NCBI GenBank assembly: GCA_023254175.1
Contig: JALQYJ010000165.1
Span: 1 to 42,502, forward strand
Direction of reading: 5' to 3'
Source of the DNA: Runella sp.
GTDB taxonomy: Bacteria; Bacteroidota; Bacteroidia; Cytophagales; Spirosomataceae
Length of the DNA: 42,502 bases
Within the stretch, counting starts at the first letter, position 1; each line of letters begins with the position of its first letter. The notes beneath the pieces are model-generated. The model searched no databases and had not been told where the DNA came from. It was given only the letters and a program-made list of their open reading frames with translations. The translations under genes were made by a program, and so were the position numbers. Shown one piece after another: positions 7,032 through 15,439 of this stretch.

Positions 7032-7859
7032 ATGAAAAAAATCTTCCTTTTAGGTTTGTGTGGTCTATTTTTAGGGAATCTTCAGGTCTCGGCCCAGAAA
7101 ATGCTCCAAGAAGTTATCATCGACTACGTAAACCTCGTTCCGCCCAATGTAGTCAATAAAGTATTGGCCAAAAACACACCCGTTAAAGTATCTCTTCTGA
7201 AAGGTACTCAAGCCTCTTTTTACCGAATCAGTGTTTTCAAACCAGAAAAAGTAAATACCTCGGCACGTTTGTACGAATCAATTCGAGTGATTAACCCTGA
7301 TTCTCTCCTCAAAGTAGGATATTCGTTTGACAAACACCTCTTAGCCCCCAACGCTAACTTTAAAGTATCCATTGGGGTATTTACTGATTCTAAATCGGCT
7401 CAGAAATTTATCGACGGGAAAGACGCTGCACCTTGTTTTAAGATTGACAGTACCCAAAGTGCCGTCGGAAAATTAGAAGGCTGTCAAGGTGATGAAATTT
7501 ATATCGCCATCAAACCACTTGAAAAACGTAAGATTGGTTATATCAAAGTAGAACTAGTCTCCTTGGCCGATGTCATTGAAGACCCCGTCAACGACCGTTT
7601 TCCGTTTTCTCTTCAAAACGAGCTTAATGGAGAAGTAGCTTACGAAGTTAGCGGTGACCGCCTCAACTGGCAAGCCTTCTTTTTACCTTCTAAAAAACGG
7701 GCAGAGTTCAAATTAGCTGATAACCAAGTGTATATGCGAGTAAGTACGCTTGATAAAGTTACGGAAGAATACAAAATTGACTCGGGAAAGAAGTACCGAC
7801 TTTACTGGAACAAAGAAAAAAATCGCGTAGATGTAGAAGAACTTCCAAGCAAAAAATAG
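7032..7859 (+). CDS. Secreted protein of unknown function
   Basis: This 275-residue protein was not recognised. The ATG at 7032 is chosen because it opens a clean signal peptide: MKK, a hydrophobic core, then LQVSAQ with cleavage near residue 21-22. The frame is open back to 6996 without family-like sequence. The mature part is rich in beta-forming and charged stretches, has two cysteines close together (APCFKID and EGCQGDE), and no membrane segment. It probably acts in the periplasm or outside the cell. It is divergent from the PAP2 gene and convergent with the Ycf48-like gene, and a 17-bp hairpin closes it. No enzyme motif was seen. Confidence 0.8.
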   Translation: MKKIFLLGLCGLFLGNLQVSAQKMLQEVIIDYVNLVPPNVVNKVLAKNTPVKVSLLKGTQASFYRISVFKPEKVNTSARLYESIRVINPDSLLKVGYSFDKHLLAPNANFKVSIGVFTDSKSAQKFIDGKDAAPCFKIDSTQSAVGKLEGCQGDEIYIAIKPLEKRKIGYIKVELVSLADVIEDPVNDRFPFSLQNELNGEVAYEVSGDRLNWQAFFLPSKKRAEFKLADNQVYMRVSTLDKVTEEYKIDSGKKYRLYWNKEKNRVDVEELPSKK

Positions 7860-7881
7860 CTGCTTACTACTACTTCTGAAG

Positions 7882-7925
7882 AAACAAACCTCCCGAAAGT
7901 TCTGAATTTTTCGGGAGGTTTGTTT
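7882..7925. terminator. Bidirectional rho-independent terminator, 17-bp perfect stem
   Basis: Left arm 7882-7898 and right arm 7909-7925 are perfectly complementary over 17 bases, with a 10-base loop and a CCTCCCGAAA core. The stem carries A-rich 5' and T-rich 3' ends, so it works for both strands. It sits between the convergent genes ending at 7859 (+) and 7949 (-). Confidence 0.9.
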
Positions 7926-7948
7926 TTATGTTTTCAAGAAGGTTTTAT

Positions 7949-8977
7949 TCAGGGAAACCGAAGCACCACCAGTGTCCCTTTGCTACCAATCGCCCAACAT
8001 ATATTCCCAACACAAGCCATTGCATGCAGGCCCGCTGGGGAATTAGACAAACCTTCCCACGTTTGTCCGTTATCTTTTGACAGGCTTGTTCCCGCTGGAC
8101 CTACCGCCACCAAATACCCATTTTTCAACTTTCGAACTGCCTCTTTTAATCCTGCGGGCTGAGTGGCAGTGGTTAGCTTCCATGTCTTTCCACCGTCGTG
8201 GGTCATAATCACATTTTCAGACGCTTCTTTATCGGCTTTGTAGTCCCCCCCTACTGCTATCCCATTTTTAGCATCCCAAACGCACAAACCAAAAATCCCC
8301 GAAGAGGCATTGGCCGTGAGAGGCGTATCTGTCACTTTCCAAGTCACACCACGGTCGCTCGTATAAAACACGCGCGCATGGTCATTGCCTCCCGTTCCAA
8401 TCCACGCATTTTTTTTACCATAAAGCACCATCGTAGAATTACTTGCCGCAAAAGCCGCTTCGTTAGGTCGATTGTCAGGAAGTTCGTCCGGAACAAGTCG
8501 TTGCCACGTCTGACCGCCATCAGATGTTTTGAGAAGGTATATTTTATTTTGAATAGGGTCGCCAAAAATCAGCCCGTTTTTAGCATCCCAAAACGAAATT
8601 CCGTCTAAAAAAACGCCTTTCTCAGAGGTATTCCATACTTCTTTCCACGTTTTACCCGCATCATTGGTTCGATATATTCGGGCTTGACCTTCTTCGGCAA
8701 GACCCGCGCTTACGGCTACGGCCGTCTGGGCGTTAATGCCGTGAATACCTCTAAAGTCTAATTTTTCAGCCCCATTTACCCCTAACACCTCCCAATTTTT
8801 CCCGCCATTGGTTGTTCTCAAAACTTTTCCTTTGGTACCTCCTGCCCACACAACTTTCTCATTGACCGCCGAAATAGACCGAAAACTGGCATCGGTGCCA
8901 CTCATTTGGGGTTCCCACTGCGAATAACCAGTTTGAATAATCAACAGAAGTACCAAAAAAGACATTATAAATTTCAT
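7949..8977 (-). CDS. Secreted Ycf48-like / Asp-box (BNR) beta-propeller protein
   Basis: This 342-residue exported protein has a signal peptide ending near GYSQ (about residue 19). The mature part carries at least six Asp-box motifs of the S/T-x-D-x-G-x-T-W type: TTNGGKNW, TNDAGKTW, TSDGGQTW, TSDRGVTW, THDGGKTW and SKDNGQTW. These mark the blades of a beta-propeller. The closest named family is the photosystem II assembly factor Ycf48/HCF136. In non-photosynthetic Bacteroidota such proteins are common secreted or outer-membrane-associated propellers of uncertain role, so the plant function should not be transferred. Sialidase activity is unlikely, as no arginine triad context was identified. 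It is divergent from the S41 protease gene and ends at the shared terminator. Confidence 0.85.
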   Translation of the reverse strand: MKFIMSFLVLLLIIQTGYSQWEPQMSGTDASFRSISAVNEKVVWAGGTKGKVLRTTNGGKNWEVLGVNGAEKLDFRGIHGINAQTAVAVSAGLAEEGQARIYRTNDAGKTWKEVWNTSEKGVFLDGISFWDAKNGLIFGDPIQNKIYLLKTSDGGQTWQRLVPDELPDNRPNEAAFAASNSTMVLYGKKNAWIGTGGNDHARVFYTSDRGVTWKVTDTPLTANASSGIFGLCVWDAKNGIAVGGDYKADKEASENVIMTHDGGKTWKLTTATQPAGLKEAVRKLKNGYLVAVGPAGTSLSKDNGQTWEGLSNSPAGLHAMACVGNICWAIGSKGTLVVLRFP

Positions 8978-8985
8978 CGTAATTT

Positions 8986-8993
8986 TATATTTG
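8986..8993 (+). promoter_or_regulatory. Candidate -7 promoter box for the S41 protease gene
   Basis: TATATTTG matches the Bacteroidota -7 consensus TAnnTTTG exactly and lies 65 bases upstream of the ATG at 9059, in the 81-base gap between the divergent genes. No convincing -33 element was identified. The AT-rich context makes a chance match possible. Confidence 0.4.
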
Positions 8994-9058
8994 TCGTAAA
9001 TATAGTTAAAACAATCCTTGGCATTTTACGTTTTTGCTTCATCAACCTTGTTAATCTA

Positions 9059-10459
9059 ATGCGCAAAACGGCTTTAAAACCCCTCTCTTACGTAGCCTTA
9101 ACGCTACTTCTGACCTTTTCGTCGTGCAGTTTGTTTAAAGAGGTGGCTTCAGGCGACGCTCTCATCAACGAATTTATCAAAGTAAACATGGAATATTGGT
9201 ACTACTGGAACGACAAAATTCCGACCAATATTGACGCAAAACTAGCCCCGTCTGATTACTTCAATGCCATGCTTTATACCTACGACAAGCAAGCCCGCCC
9301 CGACGGTGACCGATTTTCTCGTTTTTTAGAAAACGCCGAAACAACCGAAGCTTCGCTTGCTGGTGAAAGTAAAACAACCGGCGCACGCCTAAGTCTCTAC
9401 AATATCAACAACGGTATTTCTGCTCTAGTACTTTATGTTTTACCAGGCTCACCTGCCGCCCAAAATGGCATCAAACGTGGCGATATTTTTTCGAAAATAA
9501 CCGTAGATGGGCAACTTGTCACTGTCAACAATTACGCCAGTTTATTAGCCATTGGAACCAGCTATGTTTTTACAGTTGGGCGTTACGAAAACTCCACTAT
9601 CGTAGGTACCGACCAAACCAAAACGGTAGTAGCACAGCCACTTCAAGAAGACCCCATGCCGTTGGATACGGTTTATACCAAAGGAAATAAAAAGATTGGA
9701 TACTTGGTCTATCACCGCTTTTATTCGAAGCCCAACAACAGCGACCAAGCCTTATACGACCTTAAAATGGCGCAGATTTTTGGCAAATTTAAGGCCGCTG
9801 GCATCAATGAATTTGTGTTGGATTTACGGTACAACGGAGGCGGATTCATTTCTACCGCCGTCACTTTAGCTAGTTTTATTGCCAAAGGAGCCTCCGATAA
9901 AGTACTCATGACTCGCGATGAATACAACAAAAATGTAACGCCTGATTTGCAAAAACAATACGGGGCTAATTATGGCTTACGCAATTTTGAAAACCGACCT
10001 GAAAACATCGGCGGCAATTTAAGTCGGGTATATGTACTTACCAGCTCACGGACAGCCTCGGCCAGCGAAATGGTCATAAATGCACTGAAGCCTTTTATGG
10101 AAGTAGTCATTGTAGGCGACCTCACTGTGGGTAAAAATGTAGGTTCAACGGTCATTAAAGATTCCAAAAAGCGATTTGTACAAGGCATCATGCCTATTAT
10201 ACTCAAAACGTACAATTCTGCTGGACAATCTGATTATACAGGCGGCTTTACTCCCACGTTTACTGTTAAAGAAAGCCTTTCTCAACCTTTTTATGCCTTT
10301 GGAGACTTACGCGACCCTTTGCTTTCGGAGGCTTACTTTCAAATTACGGGCGCTCGTAATGCCCGCCGAGGCATAAGCGAATCGGAGCCTATCGATAGGT
10401 TTAAAGTTCAACCTCAAGGCCCTGAAACCGAAATGTTTGTAGATAATCCTCAAAAGTAA
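9059..10459 (+). CDS. S41-family C-terminal-processing-type protease lipoprotein
   Basis: This 466-residue envelope serine protease is of the CtpA/Prc/tricorn-like family. The ATG at 9059 opens a signal with lipobox FSSC (Cys23), so it is probably a lipoprotein. A PDZ-like domain at about 115-195 contains VLPGSPAAQNGIKRGDI. The protease core follows, with DLRYNGGG (255-262). The presumed catalytic serine is Ser334 in RTASASE and the general-base lysine is Lys359 in TVGKN. Their 25-residue spacing is that of Prc and CtpA. Family members trim or degrade periplasmic proteins at C-termini; the substrate here is unknown. An upstream in-frame ATG at 8906 would start inside the divergent gene and is rejected. 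Confidence 0.9.
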   Translation: MRKTALKPLSYVALTLLLTFSSCSLFKEVASGDALINEFIKVNMEYWYYWNDKIPTNIDAKLAPSDYFNAMLYTYDKQARPDGDRFSRFLENAETTEASLAGESKTTGARLSLYNINNGISALVLYVLPGSPAAQNGIKRGDIFSKITVDGQLVTVNNYASLLAIGTSYVFTVGRYENSTIVGTDQTKTVVAQPLQEDPMPLDTVYTKGNKKIGYLVYHRFYSKPNNSDQALYDLKMAQIFGKFKAAGINEFVLDLRYNGGGFISTAVTLASFIAKGASDKVLMTRDEYNKNVTPDLQKQYGANYGLRNFENRPENIGGNLSRVYVLTSSRTASASEMVINALKPFMEVVIVGDLTVGKNVGSTVIKDSKKRFVQGIMPIILKTYNSAGQSDYTGGFTPTFTVKESLSQPFYAFGDLRDPLLSEAYFQITGARNARRGISESEPIDRFKVQPQGPETEMFVDNPQK

Positions 10460-10483
10460 TGTTTGCCATGTGGTGGTAGTAAA

Positions 10484-10529
10484 AGAGGTTTCTCAAAACC
10501 GCGAAATCGTTCGGTTTTGAGAAACCTCT
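10484..10529. terminator. Bidirectional terminator, 18-bp perfect stem
   Basis: Arm 10484-10501 (AGAGGTTTCTCAAAACCG) pairs perfectly with 10512-10529 across a 10-base loop. It lies between the convergent S41 protease gene (ends 10459) and the ABC ATPase gene (ends 10565). A second small hairpin, GGGTTA/TAACCC at 10535-10550, follows it. Confidence 0.88.
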
Positions 10530-10564
10530 CGAGTGGGTTATAAGTAACCCAACTCATCCTTATC

Positions 10565-11287
10565 TTATCCCGCTTTCAAATGCGTCAGCTTCACTTTCGT
10601 TGGATTAGGATTAATAGTATCCGTTTCTACCAATCCGTCACGTAGACGAATGATACGGTGAGCATATTTTGCAATATCGTCTTCGTGCGTTACTACGACG
10701 ATGGTATTTCCTTTAGAATGAAGCTGGTCAAACAAATCCATGATTTCGTACGAAGTACGCGTATCAAGGTTACCAGTAGGTTCGTCGGCCAGCAATATAC
10801 TAGGATTATTGACCAAGGCCCGAGCTACCGCTACCCGCTGACGCTGCCCTCCCGATAGTTCATTGGGACGATGCCCTGCACGTTGCTCCAAACCTACACT
10901 TTTCAATGCCGCCATGGCGCGCTCGGTACGTTCTGATTTTGTGTAACCTGAATAAATCAGCGGCAGTGCCACATTTTCGAGCGAGGTCATACGCGGCAAT
11001 AAGTTAAACGTCTGAAATACAAACCCAATTTCTTTGTTTCGAACTTCTGCCAGCTCATTTTCACTCATGTCGCTCACGTCTTTATTGTTCAGAATGTATT
11101 TCCCAGAGGTAGGCGAATCCAAACATCCGATGATGTTCATGAGTGTAGACTTCCCCGAACCTGAAGGCCCCATGAAAGCTACATACTCTCCTTTCTTTAC
11201 TGAGATTGTCACATCTTTGAGGGCGTCGATGATTTCGGTCCCCATGATATAACGTTTTGCTATGTGCGACGTTTCAATGATTTTCAT
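10565..11287 (-). CDS. ABC transporter ATP-binding protein, LolD/MacB type
   Basis: This 240-residue cytoplasmic ATPase is of the MacB/LolD/FtsE subgroup. All sites are intact: Walker A GPSGSGKS (40-47), the family stretch [18 protein letters not shown] (89-106), signature LSGGQRQR (144-151), Walker B ILLADEP (164-170) followed by TGNLD, and switch His201. Proteins of this group power type VII-fold mechanotransmission permeases, for lipoprotein release or macrolide/peptide export. No permease gene is adjacent, so the partner must lie elsewhere. It is the last gene of a co-directional row (TPR protein, serine hydrolase, this ATPase) with gaps of 68 and 60 bases, and it is closed by the hairpin at 10484-10529. 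Confidence 0.9.
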   Translation of the reverse strand: MKIIETSHIAKRYIMGTEIIDALKDVTISVKKGEYVAFMGPSGSGKSTLMNIIGCLDSPTSGKYILNNKDVSDMSENELAEVRNKEIGFVFQTFNLLPRMTSLENVALPLIYSGYTKSERTERAMAALKSVGLEQRAGHRPNELSGGQRQRVAVARALVNNPSILLADEPTGNLDTRTSYEIMDLFDQLHSKGNTIVVVTHEDDIAKYAHRIIRLRDGLVETDTINPNPTKVKLTHLKAG

Positions 11288-11347
11288 GACTGCTTACGGG
11301 TGTATTAATTGGTATAAGTATTCGGTGTCTTGATGATGTCGTAAAGT

Positions 11348-12439
11348 TTACTTTCCTATTTTTTTCAAAATTTCAAGTACTTCTTTACTGTCTGCGTCGT
11401 TTTTTATCAGTTTGTTCAAAAACCCCTGAAATTCAGCCTGTAAAAGCGTTTGGTCAAAGACTTTCAAATCGTTCGTAAAAAGCACAAATTCTGTACGATT
11501 TCCCTTTTTATCGGTGGCATACAGGGCATAATTGAGCACAAAAGCCGTCGAACCTCCCTTTGCCCCAAAATGCACAAAATACTTTTTATTCTCAGGGTTT
11601 AAGCGCATCGGCCACTCCATCAAGTCATCTAAAACCGCCTGCGTAGCGGGTTCAAAATAAGTTCGGCTATTTATTTTTTGCATCAAGCTACCATACTCCA
11701 AGACCGTTGAAGTTGGCAATCGATTCGACCAAACTTTCTGAACAGGCAGTGGAATATTAGCCAATTTGAAATTTGCTTTGGCCGTCGTATCCACTTTCAA
11801 CAGTTCAAAATACTTATTGGCCCGTTGAAGATAAAGCGCCATCGGCATTTTCTTCATTCCCGACTCCGAGTGCTCATCCGAACAAACATACAGGGCCGAA
11901 ACAAACGGATACAAGGGCTGATGCTTCGTTAAACCTAGTTTTACCAAATTCTCATTGATTAGATTTAACCCCAATTTCCACATCAAAAACTCCGTATTGG
12001 CATTGCTGCTGTACTGCATCATCCCTTTTGCTACTTCCAGCAATGGAACAGTATTGTTTTGAAGTTTCTTTTCTTTTCGTTGTTCTGCCAACCACTGTAA
12101 GTGCGCCCCGCCGTCGGTTTCAGGAATATAAAACCTTGCCAGCTCTCCAATTGAAATGGGTTCTTGGGGGGTTATTTTCCCTGCGGCTACTTGTTGGGCA
12201 AATTCGACGGCAATCACTATCTTCACGGTACTTGCCAGCGGCATTAGGGTATCTACTCGGTGTGCAACTTCTACTTTTCCGTTTTTAGCGTAATAAATCG
12301 CGCATTTTTGAGGGTTTTTCTGCAGATACTCCGCTACAAAATCAGTTTCGTAACGCAAATACTTAAAGTAAAAATATCCGAATACACAACTAAACAGCAA
12401 AGCCAATATGCCCAAGCCTGTAGCAATTACTTTCCACAT
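11348..12439 (-). CDS. Serine hydrolase of the class A beta-lactamase / penicillin-binding fold
   Basis: This 363-residue protein has an N-terminal hydrophobic segment (about 4-26) that anchors or exports it. Three active-site motifs of the fold are present: STVK at 70-73 with the nucleophile serine, SSN at 144-146 in the SDN position, and KGGST near residue 295 in the KTG position (FGAKGGSTAF). These support an acyl-serine enzyme acting in the periplasm. About 70 residues more than a typical class A beta-lactamase, and the altered motifs, make a housekeeping peptidase/esterase or an uncharacterised beta-lactamase-like hydrolase more likely than an antibiotic resistance enzyme. The glutamate of the omega loop was not located with confidence. 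Confidence 0.82.
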   Translation of the reverse strand: MWKVIATGLGILALLFSCVFGYFYFKYLRYETDFVAEYLQKNPQKCAIYYAKNGKVEVAHRVDTLMPLASTVKIVIAVEFAQQVAAGKITPQEPISIGELARFYIPETDGGAHLQWLAEQRKEKKLQNNTVPLLEVAKGMMQYSSNANTEFLMWKLGLNLINENLVKLGLTKHQPLYPFVSALYVCSDEHSESGMKKMPMALYLQRANKYFELLKVDTTAKANFKLANIPLPVQKVWSNRLPTSTVLEYGSLMQKINSRTYFEPATQAVLDDLMEWPMRLNPENKKYFVHFGAKGGSTAFVLNYALYATDKKGNRTEFVLFTNDLKVFDQTLLQAEFQGFLNKLIKNDADSKEVLEILKKIGK

Positions 12440-12507
12440 AACGAGTGGTTTTAATAAATTAACGAAAGTTCAAAAAGCAGAAAAATTTGACGGATAAAGG
12501 TACGTTT

Positions 12508-15024
12508 TTACCTGAAACTTTCGCGTTCTTTTTCGATGAGTGCGCGTTGGGCTTGATAGATTTTCAAAAATGCTTGATAATCGGTAGAGCTTGTCATACC
12601 TGTTAATTCTTGTAAACCTTCCTCAGCGAAGTCTGTAAGGTATAATTTCAAGCACTGAAGAACATACAATTTCTGTAATTCGGGAGCATTGCGGCGAAAT
12701 CTTAAAGCATTGAGTAACGCGTCATAGGCTACTTTAGGCTTTTTCTGTTGGTTAAAAAATGTTGTAGCCGCGCCTAGCACACCGCTATCAAACGGATGCT
12801 GCCGAATGGCGTTTTGATAGTCAGCTTCTATTTTCAGATTTGCCAAATTTACAAAACTAGGTCGTGCTTCTTTTATAAGCCAATAGTCCAGCATTTGGCG
12901 AGCCAAGGCAACCTTTTGGGACGTATCCGACATTATTTCTGATGCTAGAATATCCATCGCAGCCAACTTATCGTGCTGGTATTCAGCGTAAGCCTGTGCC
13001 AGTTGAAGCTCATGATACAGCGTCCCGTTATTGCCCGTATTCACCAATTTTTTCAGAAGTTTAGCTTGACTCGAATCCTTGGTGTACTGAGTGTAATTGT
13101 ATAAATACGCAAAATTATTGACACTCAACGCCGAATCTTTAGGCAACCCTAGCTCCACTTTCAACGGGTCGATTGTAGCCTTTATCAATTGGGCCACGGC
13201 TAAGCGATTGGCCTCGTGCGACAAGTTTTTCGTTGGTTGGTCCAGCAAATGGGTTTCTTCAAAGTCTTTTTTGGTCAACCCCAACGCAGCCAACGAGCCT
13301 TTGCCAGAAGAAATTGTTAACGCCTTTGCCCAAAAAGCCAACAAGTTACTTTCGGTTACTTCTTTCTCCTTCACATGTTGCCGCGCCAATTCTAAGTAAT
13401 AATAGGCCGAGTCAGCGATGGCTGTTCTGGAATACAAAAACCCAAGGTTGTTCTGTAATTCACCACTTTTGGGAAAGGTAGTCAGTCCTTTTCGAAGGTT
13501 AAAAATCGCATCAAAAAATAAATTCTCGTTCAAAAGCGTCTGACCAAGCCCCGCATAAGCTTGAGGGGTCGGGTCTTTTTGAAGGGCTTGTTGAAAAAAT
13601 GCCCCCGCCAAAGCCGCATCTCCTTGCCGCAACGCCAACGACGCCAACGCAAAGGCTGATTTGTGGTTTTGAAAATCTGTATCTAGTGCTTGCTGATAGT
13701 AACCTCCTGCCACAGTCCATTCTTTGGTAACGGTGTGCAAGTCTCCCAGACTGTTGTAGTAACCCGCTTGGGCTTGGTCAATAGTATAAAAACGGTGCAA
13801 GGCCATAAGCGCCACCCACGCCATTCCGCCAATCATCCATGCTTGCGACTGCAAAAAACGCATGGGTTTGTACATCACTTTATGCACAGCTTTGCCTTGT
13901 TTGAAAAGGGGCCAAAAGTTGAGTCCAATGTAAGCGATAAAGAGCGTACCGATACACAATTGGCTATAAACGATGAGGTCTTCAAATACTTCTATAAAGG
14001 AATTGTTGTGCGTAAACAACACAAACGCCATCACGGTGGTCGTTATTAAGCCTAATCCAAGGTATAACCAAGCGCCAATTTCTCGAAAAGGCAGGAAAGC
14101 TTCGGTGCGTTTGGCAAAACTCCAAATACCAAGTAGTAAACTCGCCCCGTACAACACAAACGGGCTAAAATACCAAAAGGCTGCCTCGGTTTGACGCGTC
14201 ACTTTAAGGTACAAGAGATAGATGCTAAACATATACAAACCCCCTAAAAACAAAAAGTTGTACAAGCTAGTTTTGCCAAAACCTGTACGAGAATTGGTAA
14301 CGACATACACAAAACCCGCGATGATTTCGACCGACAACCATCCTATAAATAATACGCTTAGAAGAATCATAGGCAACAAACTATAAGACGTGGCTGTCAG
14401 GGACAAAACTGGAGCTTGGGCCCCCACCGAAAACACGCCTACCAAAACCGCAATCACTCCCGAAAACAAAAATACCCGCTGTACCATGGGCATATTTTCC
14501 CTAAAAGCGTGCAAATAGTAGCTAACAAAAACCACAACAGCCGCTACTAACCCAAATCCAAGGGTATTGTCCGTTCCAAATAATTGGAGCATTTCAAGAT
14601 GTGAAAGGGATAACAAAGTAATCACCAGCATCATCATTCCGATGTACCAGCGGCGGGGTAAACCCGAAATAGCCGCCAACAAAAGCACAAAGCCCGCCAA
14701 AACTCCCGCCAGATACCCTCGCCCCAGCCATTCGGGCAGGTCGATTTGAACAGGGACAAACTGTTCTTTTAAAATATAGGTTTTCCCTAACAAAAAGAGG
14801 CTTTCCACTGTCCGCGCTGACTGCTGACCACTGACTTGTAAACTATCAAGTTTGACGGGCACCTCGTCCAATTCGCTCAAAACTTTCCATTCTATCGAGT
14901 TTTCGATGCCCCGATAGTGAAAAAACAACAGTAGGAGTAAGCTTATTTTTAATAGCCCAAAAGCAGTGAGGTACAAAAACCGCTCAGAGCGGCTCCAATT
15001 TTGCCAAAAAAGAAGAATTTTCAT
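12508..15024 (-). CDS. Polytopic membrane protein with C-terminal TPR domain
   Basis: This 838-residue protein has two halves. Residues 1 to about 430 hold roughly ten hydrophobic segments, one of them close to the N-terminus (FGLLKISLLLLLFFHY). The remainder is helical and repeat-like, with TPR features such as GDLHTVTKEWTVAGGYYQQALDT, GDAALAGAFFQQALQKDP and AYAGLGQTLLNENLFFDAIFNLRKG. It probably sits in the inner membrane with the repeats facing the periplasm or cytoplasm as a protein-binding scaffold. The ATG at 15022-15024 is preferred over the in-frame ATG at 15069, because the intervening 15 codons are not membrane-like. No enzymatic motif was seen and the family is not recognised by name. 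Confidence 0.82.
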   Translation of the reverse strand: MKILLFWQNWSRSERFLYLTAFGLLKISLLLLLFFHYRGIENSIEWKVLSELDEVPVKLDSLQVSGQQSARTVESLFLLGKTYILKEQFVPVQIDLPEWLGRGYLAGVLAGFVLLLAAISGLPRRWYIGMMMLVITLLSLSHLEMLQLFGTDNTLGFGLVAAVVVFVSYYLHAFRENMPMVQRVFLFSGVIAVLVGVFSVGAQAPVLSLTATSYSLLPMILLSVLFIGWLSVEIIAGFVYVVTNSRTGFGKTSLYNFLFLGGLYMFSIYLLYLKVTRQTEAAFWYFSPFVLYGASLLLGIWSFAKRTEAFLPFREIGAWLYLGLGLITTTVMAFVLFTHNNSFIEVFEDLIVYSQLCIGTLFIAYIGLNFWPLFKQGKAVHKVMYKPMRFLQSQAWMIGGMAWVALMALHRFYTIDQAQAGYYNSLGDLHTVTKEWTVAGGYYQQALDTDFQNHKSAFALASLALRQGDAALAGAFFQQALQKDPTPQAYAGLGQTLLNENLFFDAIFNLRKGLTTFPKSGELQNNLGFLYSRTAIADSAYYYLELARQHVKEKEVTESNLLAFWAKALTISSGKGSLAALGLTKKDFEETHLLDQPTKNLSHEANRLAVAQLIKATIDPLKVELGLPKDSALSVNNFAYLYNYTQYTKDSSQAKLLKKLVNTGNNGTLYHELQLAQAYAEYQHDKLAAMDILASEIMSDTSQKVALARQMLDYWLIKEARPSFVNLANLKIEADYQNAIRQHPFDSGVLGAATTFFNQQKKPKVAYDALLNALRFRRNAPELQKLYVLQCLKLYLTDFAEEGLQELTGMTSSTDYQAFLKIYQAQRALIEKERESFR

Positions 15025-15078
15025 TGAATTTGAATGAAATACGACATAATCCACAGGAAATTCCTGCATCGAGTGTTA

Positions 15079-15400
15079 CTAAAAACGCCCTTCGGAATAG
15101 GTTATTTTCTCATTCTTCAAAAAATCGAAAAGCGTTAATCGCCGCAAGGTATAAAAGGATGTACAGTATGTCTTCAATACATTCACATAATTTTGTCGGG
15201 CTTGTACGGTTTCGTTCAGTACCATGCTCAGGTCAGTGATAGAAAGCTTACCTAATCTGCTTTTTGAGCTACAGTAAGTTGTCCTTGTTGCTGATTGAAC
15301 CAAAGTGCTTGCAGGTAAATCTCTTTTTCAAACGTAATTTCTTCCTGCTTCACCGTTACTTACACCAATTCGCGATTTGCTTTGGCACAAAATTCGACTT
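15079..15400 (-). pseudogene. Decayed C-terminal fragment of a TolC-family outer membrane protein
   Basis: Read on the minus strand from about 15400, one frame gives AKANRELV, a TAA stop, VTVKQEEITFEKEIYLQALW and then QQQGQLTVAQKAD before a TAG. A second frame continues from about 15254 with LGKLSITDLSMVLNETVQ, ARQNYVNVLKTY and LRRLTLFDF, ending at the TAG at 15079-15081. Together they follow the last helix pair of Bacteroidota TolC/OEP proteins. The roughly 15 residues normally joining QKAD to LGKLS are missing. At least one in-frame stop, one frameshift or small deletion, and loss of the whole N-terminal two thirds mark it as a relic. It lies between the TamB-like gene and the TPR gene; no start codon or promoter remains. 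Confidence 0.82.
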
Positions 15401-15439
15401 ATGAGCAACCCTCAGTACATATGGGCAACCCATTTCACA

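Noticed and set aside
8906-9058. N-terminal extension of the S41 protease
   Set aside because: It overlaps the divergent Ycf48-like gene and would place the lipobox far from the N-terminus.
15401-15431. Near-identical 11-base units ATGAGCAACCC and ATGGGCAACCC, 20 bases apart
   Set aside because: Only two short copies with one mismatch; not enough for a repeat element or an attachment site.
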